From positions 1 to 28,530 of the forward strand of contig JANPDG010000070.1 in the NCBI GenBank assembly GCA_031431335.1: a stretch of DNA of 28,530 nucleotides, read 5' to 3'. A program made the translations under genes and the position numbers. The notes under the pieces were generated by a model that saw only the letters and a program-made list of their open reading frames with translations, had not been told where the DNA came from and made no database searches. The stretch is from JAAFIP01 sp031431335 (lineage in GTDB: Bacteria > Pseudomonadota > Gammaproteobacteria > Burkholderiales > Burkholderiaceae_C). Shown in pieces: positions 14,594-23,277 of this stretch; within the stretch, counting starts at the first letter, position 1, and each line of letters opens with the position of its first letter.

Positions 14594-15514
14594 TCAAGCG
14601 CGCTTAAAGTTCATCTGGCTGTAGATGCTGTGCAGCCCTGCCCACGCAGCCTGGGTGCCCAAGGTGCGCACCACAATCTGCAGGTGCTCTAGCGCCAGTG
14701 TATAGCGCTCGCACAGCGCCTGCGAGCCAATCACCACCACCTCACCGCCGGGGTCAAGCTGCATCGACACCAGCTCCTCGCCAATCACCAAGCCCGACAA
14801 ATAGCTGGCCGCTTGCGCAGGGCTCAGCTCTTTAAACTGTGATTTGACCTGCACACTGAAGGCGGTGTTGAGCAAGCTTTCGCTGTTCGTAGCGTGCTCT
14901 ATACCGTTGATAAACGCCTCTTTGTCCAGTGGCGGTGGGTTGGGGCTAAGCGTCGGCAGGTTCTTGGCCAGCACCGAATGCTGCGATAGCAGCGTATACA
15001 TCTCGCCCGTCATAAAGGTGTTAAAGCCGACAATTGCGCCATCTTCTAAGCTCACCCACTTGCTGTGCGTGCCCGGCAGCACCATCAGTGCGTCTTGCAG
15101 GCCCAGCACCGCTGCCGCGCCAAATACCTGGGTTTCTTCGCCACGCATGACATCAAAATGCTCGCTGCGTACCCCCGGCACAATGGCCACCCGGTCTTTG
15201 ACGGCCCAGCCCACCATCAGCGCCAAATGCCCCGCCGTGGCAGGGCAGGGGCAATACGGCACATCGGCCAGACCGTCTTTGCTGCCCACCATGCCCGAGA
15301 GCAAGTAAAACTGCCCCCCAGCTTGGGTAAAGCGCGCGCAGGTGCTGATCAGATAGGTGGCAAACTCGCCTTTCTTTAAGCTCAACACTCCATGCGGCTC
15401 GGCCAGCTCGTCCAAAATCTCGCCATCAGGCGCAATCAGCGCGGCGCGAAAATTGTGGATGCCCCAGTCAACAGCGATAAAAGGGTGCTCGGATACAGTA
15501 CTCATAGGCGCCAT
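14594..15514 (-). CDS. dgoK: 2-keto-3-deoxygalactonate kinase (DgoK family)
   Basis: A protein of 306 residues of the DgoK family, which phosphorylates 2-keto-3-deoxygalactonate at C6 with ATP. Family segments are FIAVDWGIHNFRAALI (12-27), LLSGMVGSKDGL, VPYCPCPATAG, DVMRGEETQVFGAA (121-134) and VLPGTHSKWVSLEDG (145-159) followed by NTFMTGEMYTLLSQHSVLA. The ATG at 15514 is chosen because AGGA lies five bases upstream; an ATG three codons later lacks one. It follows the stand-alone binding-protein gene by 53 bases. No KDPGal aldolase gene is adjacent, so cleavage would need Eda or an enzyme elsewhere. Confidence 0.92.
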   Translation of the reverse strand: MAPMSTVSEHPFIAVDWGIHNFRAALIAPDGEILDELAEPHGVLSLKKGEFATYLISTCARFTQAGGQFYLLSGMVGSKDGLADVPYCPCPATAGHLALMVGWAVKDRVAIVPGVRSEHFDVMRGEETQVFGAAAVLGLQDALMVLPGTHSKWVSLEDGAIVGFNTFMTGEMYTLLSQHSVLAKNLPTLSPNPPPLDKEAFINGIEHATNSESLLNTAFSVQVKSQFKELSPAQAASYLSGLVIGEELVSMQLDPGGEVVVIGSQALCERYTLALEHLQIVVRTLGTQAAWAGLHSIYSQMNFKRA

Positions 15515-15567
15515 TATCGTCCTGTAGAGCCGCGAACAAGCGGGGCTAGGGCATAGCTGGTGTGGTA

Positions 15568-16629
15568 CTAGCGGACATTGAGCAGCATTTTGCGGTTTTC
15601 GTTGATCGCCAGCTGGATATAGAGCTTGTTGGTCCAATCCGTGCCAAATTCTTTGGCGTACTTGTCGATCACCTTGCGCGTCGTCAGGCGAATGATGGGC
15701 AGCTCGGCACGGTCAATCTCGGTGACTTTCATGCCCAATTTTTTAAGCTCATCCACCATTTGCAAATTTTTACTGCGAATCAGCTCACGCTCATAGACTG
15801 TGCTTTCTAGAGCCGCTATTTCAAAAATCTTTTTGTCGGCGCTAGATAACGAGTCCCAAACCGGCTTACCGATCATGACGACCCAAGCACTGTAGGCATG
15901 GCGCGATAGCGTCAGATACTGCTGCACTTCGTAAAACTTGGATGAATAAATGGTGATCAGTGGATTTTCTTGGGCCTGCACCTTTTTGTCTTTCAAGTTG
16001 GCGTACACCTCGGGAAAAGGGAGTTTTAAGGGCAGTGAGCCCAGTGTTTCAAACGTATCCGAAAACATCGCATTGGGCATCACGCGGACTTTCAAATCTA
16101 TAAAATCTGATTTGCGCGAGACGGGTGCACGGCTGTTAGTCAGATTGCGAAAGCCGTTCTCCCAGTAACCTAGACCTATTAAATTATGGCTTGGCAAGGT
16201 CGCTAGCAGTTCTTTGCCAAAGCTCGAATCTAATAATTGGTCAGCGTCCGTTTCAGAGCTCAGCAAAAACGGAAAGTTAATCACCCCAAAACCTTTGGTC
16301 AGTCGTACCAAGCTTGATGTGTCGGGTGCGGTCATCTCCAGCTTGCCAGCACCCAGGGCGTCTGTCATGGTCTGGTCGTTGCCTAGCTTGCCGCCTGCGA
16401 ACAGCTCGATCCGGATGCGACCCTGGGTCTTGTCGCTAACGATCTGCGAAAATTTCTTCACCGCCATGCCTTGCGGATGGTCTTCGCCCAGGCCTATGCC
16501 AAAGCGCATGTAACGGGTGTTGGTGGGGTTTTGTTGCGATGAGGCTGCTGCAGCGGGAGCGGTAGTTTGCGCCGTAGCCAGTGCGCTGGCCAGCCATAAG
16601 GCCGAAGTCAGCAGAGTTTTGATGTGCAT
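15568..16629 (-). CDS. TRAP transporter substrate-binding protein (DctP), stand-alone copy
   Basis: A periplasmic protein of 353 residues with a signal peptide (about 1-20, cleavage after ATA) and an Ala/Gln-rich linker before the mature DctP fold. Family landmarks: FGIGLGEDHPQG, FPFLLSSETDAD, GYWENGFRNLTNS (154-166), KVRVM with R182, the arginine that normally binds the carboxylate of the ligand, and QENPLITIYSSKFYEVQQYL. It lies inside the leftward catabolic run, between the two kinase genes, with no DctQ or DctM beside it. A second DctP belongs to the complete transporter at 20228. AGGAGACA lies just before the ATG. The ligand is probably a sugar acid. Confidence 0.9.
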   Translation of the reverse strand: MHIKTLLTSALWLASALATAQTTAPAAAASSQQNPTNTRYMRFGIGLGEDHPQGMAVKKFSQIVSDKTQGRIRIELFAGGKLGNDQTMTDALGAGKLEMTAPDTSSLVRLTKGFGVINFPFLLSSETDADQLLDSSFGKELLATLPSHNLIGLGYWENGFRNLTNSRAPVSRKSDFIDLKVRVMPNAMFSDTFETLGSLPLKLPFPEVYANLKDKKVQAQENPLITIYSSKFYEVQQYLTLSRHAYSAWVVMIGKPVWDSLSSADKKIFEIAALESTVYERELIRSKNLQMVDELKKLGMKVTEIDRAELPIIRLTTRKVIDKYAKEFGTDWTNKLYIQLAINENRKMLLNVR

Positions 16630-16652
16630 TTTGTGTCTCCTGTTAGTTCTAT

Positions 16653-17579
16653 TTAGAGGCTACCCAGCAGTTTGAAAACTGCCTCTGGTTTTGGCAACGG
16701 CGCTACAGCGCCAAAGCCCTGTACTGCAATCGCTGCAGCGGCGTTGGCATAGCGCACAGCTTGGGGTAACGAATCCCCCATGCACATACGCGCTAGCAAA
16801 TTACCACCAAAACAGTCGCCCGCGCCTGTGGCGTCGATGGCATGCACTGGCATGGCGGGAATGTGGGTGGTCTGCAGCCCGTCGCTGGCCAGAACACCAT
16901 GGCTGCCTAGCTTAAGCACCACGGTTTTGGCACCTAGGTTGTGGCTCCATTGCACAATGGCTTGTGGCTCAGTCAGGCCACTGAGCGCAGTGACATCGTC
17001 TATGCTGGGCAAAAATATATCGGTTTGCGCTATCACAGGCAGCATGGCGGCACGCGCGTTTTGTAAGCTCCATAATTGCAGCCGCAAATTAGAGTCAAAG
17101 CTGATTTGCGTACCTGCAGTTTTAGCCACCTTAATGGCTTGCAGGCACTGCATGTGCGCATGCGTCGAGATAGCCAACGAGATGCCTGATAAATGCAAGA
17201 TGCGCGCCATTGCAATGGCTTGGCACTGCGCATCACTCAAAGTCATGACCGCAGCAGCAGAGCCCGCGCGGCGGTAGCTAAATTCATGGCCTGTTGCACC
17301 GTGGGTCACAAAGTAAAGCCCAGTGTATGCTTCTCTATTTATAGCAATATGTTCAATATCAACGTCGGAAAAACGCCATAAATCTCGTATTAATTGACCA
17401 AACATGTCTGCACCTACGGCACTGATGTAGGTGGTTCGTGCGCCTGCCCTGGCAGCGGCAATGACGGCGTTACTCGTGTCGCCACCAAAGCCCTGCAGGT
17501 AGTTGGCTTGGCTCGGCGTAGTTTGGTTAAATTCGACCATGCCTTCGCCCATGGCGGCAATGTCAAAGCGTTTTTTCAT
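16653..17579 (-). CDS. kdgK: 2-keto-3-deoxygluconate kinase-like PfkB sugar kinase
   Basis: A cytoplasmic ribokinase-family kinase of 308 residues. GFGGDTSNAVIAAARAGA (30-47) is PfkB signature 1 and AIDATGAGDCFGGNLLARM (247-265) is signature 2, with D255 as catalytic base. GLYFVTHGATGHEFSYRRAGSAA is typical of KdgK, which converts 2-keto-3-deoxygluconate to KDPG, the substrate of Eda. The start at 17579 (MKKRFDIAAMGEGMVEF) matches family N-termini; a longer frame adds 53 unrelated residues overlapping the dehydratase end. Residues about 69-84 (RFSDVDIEHIAINREA) are encoded by a copy of the dispersed repeat, without breaking the frame. It lies 43 bases after the dehydratase. The precise epimer used is uncertain. 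Confidence 0.88.
   Translation of the reverse strand: MKKRFDIAAMGEGMVEFNQTTPSQANYLQGFGGDTSNAVIAAARAGARTTYISAVGADMFGQLIRDLWRFSDVDIEHIAINREAYTGLYFVTHGATGHEFSYRRAGSAAAVMTLSDAQCQAIAMARILHLSGISLAISTHAHMQCLQAIKVAKTAGTQISFDSNLRLQLWSLQNARAAMLPVIAQTDIFLPSIDDVTALSGLTEPQAIVQWSHNLGAKTVVLKLGSHGVLASDGLQTTHIPAMPVHAIDATGAGDCFGGNLLARMCMGDSLPQAVRYANAAAAIAVQGFGAVAPLPKPEAVFKLLGSL
17335..17377 (+). repeat. Dispersed repeat copy R5, inside the kinase gene
   Basis: Given in the common orientation: CTATTTATAGC, AATATGTTCAATATC, AACGTCGGAAAAACGCC. Against R7 it aligns without gaps from TATTTATAGC through CGTCGGAAAA with about eight mismatches in 37. It lies wholly within kdgK on the opposite strand and is read through in frame. 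Confidence 0.72.
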
Positions 17580-17622
17580 GAGGTAGCTCACTTGTAACTG
17601 GGGTATTGACTTGGGTCGTGGT

Positions 17623-19353
17623 CTAGTGGTTGTCGCGCGGCACAAAGCTGCCTCGCTTGCCTTTAAGAAACCCCATGTCGGCGCCTTCGTCCGCTTGGTT
17701 GACGTTGTCGATATACAGCTTCCAGTAGCCTGATGCAAGCGGTGGTGTGGGTGGTGTCCAGTGGGCTAAACGTTGGGCTATTTCTTCATTGCTGATGTGC
17801 AGATGAATTTTGCGCTGGGGCACGTTCAGCTCAATCACGTCGCCGTTTTGCACGATGGCCAGTGGGCCACCTGCTGCTGCCTCGGGCGCGGTGTGCAGCA
17901 CGACCGTGCCATATGCGGTGCCGCTCATGCGGCCATCGCTGATGCGCACCATGTCGGTAATGCCTTTGCGCAAGATTTTGGGCGGTAGCGGCATATTGCC
18001 TACTTCCGCCATACCAGGGTAGCCCTTGGGGCCGCAATTCTTGAGTACCATGACGCAGGTCTCGTCAATGTCGAGTGCCTCATCGTCAATACGCGCATGA
18101 AAATCTTCAATATTCTCAAACACCACTGCGCGCCCGGTGTGCACCAAGAGTGCTGCGGTGGCTGCACTGGGCTTGATGACTGCACCTTTGGGGGCCAAGT
18201 TACCGCGCAGCACACAAATGCCCGCCTTATCCATAAAAGGCTTGTCTTGAGACATGATCACATCTGTATTGAAGTTTTCTGCATCTTCAATGTTCTCCCA
18301 CACAGTTTTCCCGCTGGATGTTACTAAGTCTGTGTGTAAATGGTTGGCCATTTCTTTCATCACAGCCGGTATGCCGCCTGCATAGCAAAAGTCTTCCATG
18401 AGGTATTTGCCTGATGGTTGCAGGTTCAAAATGCACGGCAGGTCGGAGGCCAAGCGGTCAAAGTCTTCAAGTGTCAGGTCAATCCCCAAGCGACCTGCAA
18501 TCGCCAGCATGTGCACTACCAAGTTGGTAGATCCACCAATGGCAGCGTTGATTTTGATGGCGTTTTCTAGTGACTTGCGGGTGATGATGTGGGACAGCTT
18601 TAAGTCCTCGTGCACCATAGCTACTGCGCGGCGACCGGCCATGCGGGCAATCACATTGCGGCGACCGTCTACTGCAGGGTAGGCGGCATTGCCGGGCAAG
18701 CCCAGTCCGAGTGACTCGACCATGCTGGCCATGGTGCTGGCGGTGCCCATTGTCATGCAGTGGCCGTGGCTGCGGTGCATGCAGCTTTCGGCCTCGTTAA
18801 AGTCTTTGATGCTCAGTGTGCCTGCGCGCACCTGCTCGCTCATTTGCCACATGCCAGTGCCCGAGCCCAGCTCTTTACCGCGCCACTTGCCGCTGAGCAT
18901 GGGGCCGCCTGATACGCCGATGGTGGGCAGGTCGACACTGGCAGCGCCCATGATGAGCGCTGGGGTAGTTTTGTCGCAGCCCATGAGTAGCACCACGCCA
19001 TCAATCGGGTTGGCACGGATGCTCTCCTCCACGTCCATCGAGGCAAGGTTGCGGTACAGCATGGCCGTGGGGCGCATAAAAGTCTCGCCCAAACTCATCA
19101 CCGGAAATTCCAACGGAAAGCCACCTGCTTCGTAGACGCCGATTTTTACCTGTTCAGCCAGCGTGCGAAAGTGGCTGTTGCAAGGAGTGAGTTCGCTGAA
19201 AGTGTTGCAAATACCAATGACTGGACGGCCATCAAACTGGTCATGTGGAACGCCCTTGCCTTTGGTCCAGCTGCGGTACATAAAACCGTCTTTTCCATCG
19301 CGCCCAAACCATTGCTGGCTGCGCAGTTCTGCGGGTTTCTTTTTGCTGCTCAT
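17623..19353 (-). CDS. IlvD/Edd-family sugar-acid (aldonate) dehydratase
   Basis: A protein of 576 residues in the [2Fe-2S] aldonate branch of the IlvD/Edd family (L-arabonate, D-xylonate and D-galactonate dehydratases). Cluster cysteines are C58 (SELTPCNSHF), C126 (LLMGCDKTTPA) and C199 (SHGHCMTMGTAS). K128 is the usual carbamylated or metal-binding lysine, and ISDGRMSGTAYG carries the active-site serine. The N-terminal KPAELRSQQWFGRDG and the HC-M-TMGTAS motif distinguish it from the amino-acid pathway IlvD. It removes water from an aldonate to give a 2-keto-3-deoxy acid, the substrate for the kinases downstream. It is the first gene of the leftward run, divergent from the GntR gene. Which aldonate it uses is not determined by sequence alone. 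Confidence 0.92.
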   Translation of the reverse strand: MSSKKKPAELRSQQWFGRDGKDGFMYRSWTKGKGVPHDQFDGRPVIGICNTFSELTPCNSHFRTLAEQVKIGVYEAGGFPLEFPVMSLGETFMRPTAMLYRNLASMDVEESIRANPIDGVVLLMGCDKTTPALIMGAASVDLPTIGVSGGPMLSGKWRGKELGSGTGMWQMSEQVRAGTLSIKDFNEAESCMHRSHGHCMTMGTASTMASMVESLGLGLPGNAAYPAVDGRRNVIARMAGRRAVAMVHEDLKLSHIITRKSLENAIKINAAIGGSTNLVVHMLAIAGRLGIDLTLEDFDRLASDLPCILNLQPSGKYLMEDFCYAGGIPAVMKEMANHLHTDLVTSSGKTVWENIEDAENFNTDVIMSQDKPFMDKAGICVLRGNLAPKGAVIKPSAATAALLVHTGRAVVFENIEDFHARIDDEALDIDETCVMVLKNCGPKGYPGMAEVGNMPLPPKILRKGITDMVRISDGRMSGTAYGTVVLHTAPEAAAGGPLAIVQNGDVIELNVPQRKIHLHISNEEIAQRLAHWTPPTPPLASGYWKLYIDNVNQADEGADMGFLKGKRGSFVPRDNH

Positions 19354-19408
19354 ACGGTATCTTTCTGCATAAATTATTAAAAACTAGGGTATTTACTAAT
19401 TTGTATAA

Positions 19409-19425
19409 GGTATTATCGTCATACC
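19409..19425. promoter_or_regulatory. Candidate GntR operator between the divergent transcripts
   Basis: GGTAT and ATACC form an inverted repeat with a seven-base spacer, set in the 99-base region between the dehydratase and GntR starts; flanking TAA and TTA extend the symmetry loosely. GGTAT also recurs at 19355 and 19388. This is the expected place for autoregulation and control of the whole locus. Confidence 0.45.
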
Positions 19426-19452
19426 ATTAAGATATCCGAATCAGTACAAACC

Positions 19453-20196
19453 ATGATTAAAAACGTCCACGGCAATACAGTCGATCACCTAGGCGAAGCC
19501 ATCGTCGCAGGCTACTACCCAGTGGGTAGTAGCATCCCGCCCGAGCCGCTGCTCTGCGCTGAGCTAGGCGTGAGTCGTACGGTGGTGCGCGAGTCAGTCA
19601 AATCATTGATTGCTAAAGGCTTGGTTACTACTGGTCCCAAGGTGGGTACACGTGTGCAGCCGTCTGACGCATGGAACTGGTTTGATCCTGATGTCATTAC
19701 TTGGCAAAGTAAAGCCGGGCTGACTGCAGAGTTTTTGCGCGATCTGCAAGACCTGCGCCGCTTAGTAGAGCCCGCCGCCGTGCGCTTGGCTGCTGAGCGC
19801 GCCACTGAGCAAGACATTGCCGATATTGAAGCGGCATACGAAGGCATGAGGCACGCAGTAGAAGAGGGCGGTGATTACGTAAAGTATGACCTGCGCTTTC
19901 ACCAAGGCTTGCTCAAGGCGTGTCGCAACCGCATGCTGGTGCAAATGAGTAAAGTGCTCAGTGCTTTGCTACGCACCAGCTTTGAAATATCCACTACCCG
20001 CAAAGATGGCCCGCGCAGCTCGCTGCCATTGCACCGCGCTGTGCTGGACGCCGTGATTGCCAAAAACCCAGCACGTGCAGAAAAAGCTATTTTGGTATTG
20101 ATTGACGGTGCGCACGAAGATATTGAACAAGTGCTGACGATGCGCAAACGCTTGCCCAAACTCAATCAGCCTGCAACGCATTTGCGGGCTGCCTAA
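19453..20196 (+). CDS. GntR-family regulator, FadR/FCD subfamily
   Basis: A protein of 247 residues. The N-terminal winged helix (1-70) has the GntR pattern PPEPLLCAELGVSRTVVRESVKSLIAKGLV with wing GTRV. The C-terminal FCD domain (about 95-225) binds a metal and a carboxylate effector; candidate ligands are D146 and H150 in YDLRFHQGLLKA and H194 in LPLHRAVLDA. Proteins of this type (for example DgoR in E. coli) repress sugar-acid genes and are released by the acid or its derivative. Position between two divergent halves of the aldonate locus supports a local repressor. The TRAP genes follow after 31 bases. Confidence 0.9.
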   Translation: MIKNVHGNTVDHLGEAIVAGYYPVGSSIPPEPLLCAELGVSRTVVRESVKSLIAKGLVTTGPKVGTRVQPSDAWNWFDPDVITWQSKAGLTAEFLRDLQDLRRLVEPAAVRLAAERATEQDIADIEAAYEGMRHAVEEGGDYVKYDLRFHQGLLKACRNRMLVQMSKVLSALLRTSFEISTTRKDGPRSSLPLHRAVLDAVIAKNPARAEKAILVLIDGAHEDIEQVLTMRKRLPKLNQPATHLRAA

Positions 20197-20227
20197 AGAT
20201 TTATAAATACATTGCGTAAAAAATTAA

Positions 20228-20794
20228 ATGAAAAAAATCTTAGACAAATTTTTCAAATTACTGGAACTTTTAGTGGTCACATGCCTGTTGGCGATGGTCA
20301 TCATGGTGTTCGGCAACGTAGTGATGCGCTATGCGTTTAACTCAGGCATTCAGGTCAGCGAAGAAATGTCGCGTTACTGTTTTGTGTGGCTCACCTACCT
20401 CGGTGCGATGGTGGCGATGCGCGAAGGCGGACATTTGGGTGTGGACAGCATGATCAAAGCGCTGCCATTAGGCGGCAAAAAAATATGTGTGTTCTTAAGC
20501 GAATGCTTAATGCTGTTTTGCAATGTACTGTTCTTTATGGGCACCTACAAAATGCACGAACTTCAGGTCACCAATGCGTCGCCAGTGGTCGGCATATCCA
20601 TGATTTGGATCTATGGCATTGGCTACCCAGTGTCCGTCATCATGGGCGCTTTCAATATTCACAAACTATATCTCTTGCTCACAGGGCAACTGGCTGAGGA
20701 CCAAATGGTGCAAATCGTTGAGGCAGAGGGGCTCAAGGAAGCCGAAGCACAGCTAGGCATAAATCAACCCCACAACAATAGCGTGAAAGCCTAA
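20228..20794 (+). CDS. TRAP transporter small permease (DctQ)
   Basis: A protein of 188 residues with four hydrophobic segments (near 10-32, 50-70, 90-110 and 125-150), the DctQ topology. MVIMVFGNVVMRYAFNSGIQVSEEMSRYCFVWLTYLGAMVA is the typical first half, including the conserved RY and SEE/FVWL features. It pairs with DctM in the inner membrane and is needed for sodium-driven uptake of the acid delivered by DctP. It starts four bases before dctM, so the two are translated together. A short acidic C-terminal tail follows the last membrane segment. Confidence 0.93.
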   Translation: MKKILDKFFKLLELLVVTCLLAMVIMVFGNVVMRYAFNSGIQVSEEMSRYCFVWLTYLGAMVAMREGGHLGVDSMIKALPLGGKKICVFLSECLMLFCNVLFFMGTYKMHELQVTNASPVVGISMIWIYGIGYPVSVIMGAFNIHKLYLLLTGQLAEDQMVQIVEAEGLKEAEAQLGINQPHNNSVKA

Positions 20795-20798
20795 TGCC

Positions 20799-22097
20799 AT
20801 GACTGTAGCAATCTTTGTATTTTCTCTAATTGGTGCCATGGCGCTTGGCATGCCTATAGCCTACGCGCTGCTGGTGTGTGGCGTGTGCTTGATGGGCTTT
20901 CTGGCCATTACGGGAGTCTTGCCTGCATTTGACAGCCAAATCTTGGCGCAGCGTTTTGTCGATGGCGCCGACAACTTTCCTCTGCTGGCAGTGCCGTTTT
21001 TCTTGCTGGCAGGCGAGTTCATGAATGCGGGCGGTTTGTCTAGGCGTATTGTGAACTTGGGTGTCGCTTGGGTAGGCCACTTCCGTGGCGGCTTGGGCTA
21101 TGTGGTGGTCATTGCGGCCATCATCATGGCCTCGCTTTCTGGCTCTGCTGTGGCAGACACTGCTGCACTGGCAGCCATCTTAATTCCTATGATGAAGGCC
21201 GCGGGTTACAACGTGCCGCGCAGCGCGGGCTTAGTTGCAGCAGGCGGTATCATTGCGCCGGTGATCCCGCCTTCGATTGGCTTTATTATCTTTGGCGTGG
21301 CCGGCAACGTTTCCATTACCAAGCTGTTTTTGGCTGGCATCGTGCCAGGCATCATGATGGGTGTGGCCATTGCGATTGCGTGGTGGTGGGTGGCTAAAAA
21401 GGAAAATGTCAAACCTGGCCCTAAGCTGTCCATGAGCGAGCGCTTGAAGGTTACCTTCAATAGCAGCTTTGCGATTGTGCTGCCCATCATTATTATTGGC
21501 GGCATGAAGGCGGGGGTGTTCACGCCAACCGAGGCAGCAGTGGCAGCTGCGGTGTATTCATTCATCGTGGGCATGTTTATCTACCGCGAATTGCAGTGGA
21601 GCCAAGTCTATGGTTTGTTTTTGGCAGCAGGTAAAACAACCGCTGTGGTGATGTTTTTGGTGTCTGCTGCAATGGTGAGCGCCTGGTTAATCACCGTGGC
21701 TAACATTCCCAACGAAGTGGCCAATATGCTGTCGCCTTTTATGGACAACAAGACATTGCTGATGCTGATGATGATGATCTTGATCGTTATCGTGGGTACG
21801 GCGCTAGACTTTGCGCCCACAGTACTGATTTTGACGCCTGTCTTGATGCCCGTCGTGCTCAAAGCAGGCATTGACCCCGTGTATTTCGGCGTTTTGTTTA
21901 TCATGAACAACGCGATTGGCTTGATTACGCCACCTGTAGGCACCGTGCTCAACGTCGTGTGCGGAGTTGCCAAAATTGACATGAACTCTGCATTCAAAGG
22001 CGTCATGCCTTTCTTGATTGCACAGCTGATAGTACTTTTTCTATTAGTGTTCATACCAGAATTAGTGACAACACCGCTCAAGTGGTGGATGCGCTGA
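20799..22097 (+). CDS. TRAP transporter large permease (DctM)
   Basis: A protein of 432 residues and about 12 membrane segments; it is the transport channel. Conserved features include LLAVPFFLLAGEFMNAGGLSRRIV, GSAVADTAALAAILIPMMKAAGY, AAGGIIAPVIPPSIGFIIFG and LGTALDFAPTVLILTPVLMP-like GTALDFAPTVLI near the C-terminus, then NNAIGLITPPVGTVLNVVCG. Length is normal for DctM (about 425-430). It imports sugar acids by sodium symport. Its partner binding protein follows after 47 bases. Confidence 0.95.
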   Translation: MTVAIFVFSLIGAMALGMPIAYALLVCGVCLMGFLAITGVLPAFDSQILAQRFVDGADNFPLLAVPFFLLAGEFMNAGGLSRRIVNLGVAWVGHFRGGLGYVVVIAAIIMASLSGSAVADTAALAAILIPMMKAAGYNVPRSAGLVAAGGIIAPVIPPSIGFIIFGVAGNVSITKLFLAGIVPGIMMGVAIAIAWWWVAKKENVKPGPKLSMSERLKVTFNSSFAIVLPIIIIGGMKAGVFTPTEAAVAAAVYSFIVGMFIYRELQWSQVYGLFLAAGKTTAVVMFLVSAAMVSAWLITVANIPNEVANMLSPFMDNKTLLMLMMMILIVIVGTALDFAPTVLILTPVLMPVVLKAGIDPVYFGVLFIMNNAIGLITPPVGTVLNVVCGVAKIDMNSAFKGVMPFLIAQLIVLFLLVFIPELVTTPLKWWMR

Positions 22098-22144
22098 TAG
22101 GACCATTGATCTAACTTTACTTTTTAACCCGAAGGAGACTCCCC

Positions 22145-23161
22145 ATGAAACGTCGCAATATCATTGCTCAAGCCGCACTCATCGCAGTCGGTTCCCTTTT
22201 TACTGCTTCAGCTGCGATGGCGCAGTTCAGTGAACGCAACATCAAAATTACCAACGGAGTGAATGAAGACCACCCTGTGGGCGCTGGTATCAAGAAAATG
22301 CAGGAAGTGCTGACTGCCAAGTCTGGCGGAAAAATGAAGATGACTGCTTTTTGGGGCGGCTCGGCAGGAAACGACCTGCAGGCTACACAGGCTTTGCGCG
22401 CAGGCACCCAAGAAATGGTGGTCTCGTCTAGCTCACCCCTGGTGGGCATCGTGAAAGAGCTAGGTGCATTTGATTTGCCATTCTTGTTTGCCAATGAAAA
22501 AGAAGCCGACGCAGTGCTAGATGGCCCAGCAGGTGTGTTCTTTAACAAAAAACTAGAAGATGCAGGACTAGTGAACTTGGCATACTGGGAAAACGGCTTT
22601 CGTAACCTGACCAACAGCAAGCGTGCGGTGAACAGGGTGGAAGACTTTGACGGCGTGAAAGTGCGCGTCATGCAAAACAATATCTTTTTGGACACCTTTA
22701 AAACGCTAGGTACCAATGCGGTACCGATGGCATTTGGCGAGGTGTTTACCGCGCTTGAGACCAAAACAATTGACGGGCAAGAGAATCCTTTTGTCACGAT
22801 CAACTCTTCAAAGTTCTTTGAAGTGCAAAAGTACCTCAGCGTGACGCGCCATGCTTACACACCGTTTTTGGTGCTTTACAGCAAGAAGATGTTTGAGACC
22901 CTGAGCAAAGACGAGCAAGCTGCTTTGCGCGAAGCTGCCATTGAAGGCCAAAAAGTCCAGCGCAGCACGATTCGTGCAGTCGATAGCAAGGCTTTGGCTT
23001 CGCTGAAAGCCGCTGGCATGCAAGTCAATGAGATCACTCCCGCTGAGCAGCGCCGTATGTTTGAAAAGGTCAAGCCTGTGTACGAAAAGAACGCGGCCAC
23101 TATCGGTGCGGATGCGATCAATGTAGTGGTGGATGCGCTGAAGAAGTCACGCGGCGGATAA
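22145..23161 (+). CDS. TRAP transporter substrate-binding protein (DctP)
   Basis: A periplasmic binding protein of 338 residues, signal peptide 1-26 (cleavage after AMA, before QF). Ligand-fold landmarks are NGVNEDHPVGAGIKKM, FWGGSAGNDLQATQALRAG, AYWENGFRNLTNSKRA (147-161), VKVRVM with R174 as carboxylate-binding arginine, and IDGQENPFVTINSSKFFEVQKYL. It is the cognate binder of the DctQM pair and shares many of these segments with the stand-alone DctP at 15568. AAGGAG at 22132-22137 is a strong ribosome binding site. A strong hairpin terminator stands 116 bases after the stop. Confidence 0.95.
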   Translation: MKRRNIIAQAALIAVGSLFTASAAMAQFSERNIKITNGVNEDHPVGAGIKKMQEVLTAKSGGKMKMTAFWGGSAGNDLQATQALRAGTQEMVVSSSSPLVGIVKELGAFDLPFLFANEKEADAVLDGPAGVFFNKKLEDAGLVNLAYWENGFRNLTNSKRAVNRVEDFDGVKVRVMQNNIFLDTFKTLGTNAVPMAFGEVFTALETKTIDGQENPFVTINSSKFFEVQKYLSVTRHAYTPFLVLYSKKMFETLSKDEQAALREAAIEGQKVQRSTIRAVDSKALASLKAAGMQVNEITPAEQRRMFEKVKPVYEKNAATIGADAINVVVDALKKSRGG

Positions 23162-23234
23162 GCTGTTGTTTGCGATGCGGCCTGAAGCTGTGGTGCAATC
23201 TGAGTATCAGAATTTAGACCCGCCAGACTGCTAA

Positions 23235-23265
23235 TTGACAGGGCTGGTCTAAAAGCCGCTATAAG
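23235..23265 (+). promoter_or_regulatory. Sigma-70-like promoter upstream of the J-domain gene
   Basis: TTGACA at 23235-23240 and TATAAG at 23260-23265 with a 19-base spacer, slightly longer than the usual 17. Transcription would start near 23272, just before the terminator hairpin at 23278. Confidence 0.5.
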
Positions 23266-23277
23266 GCTAAAATAGAG

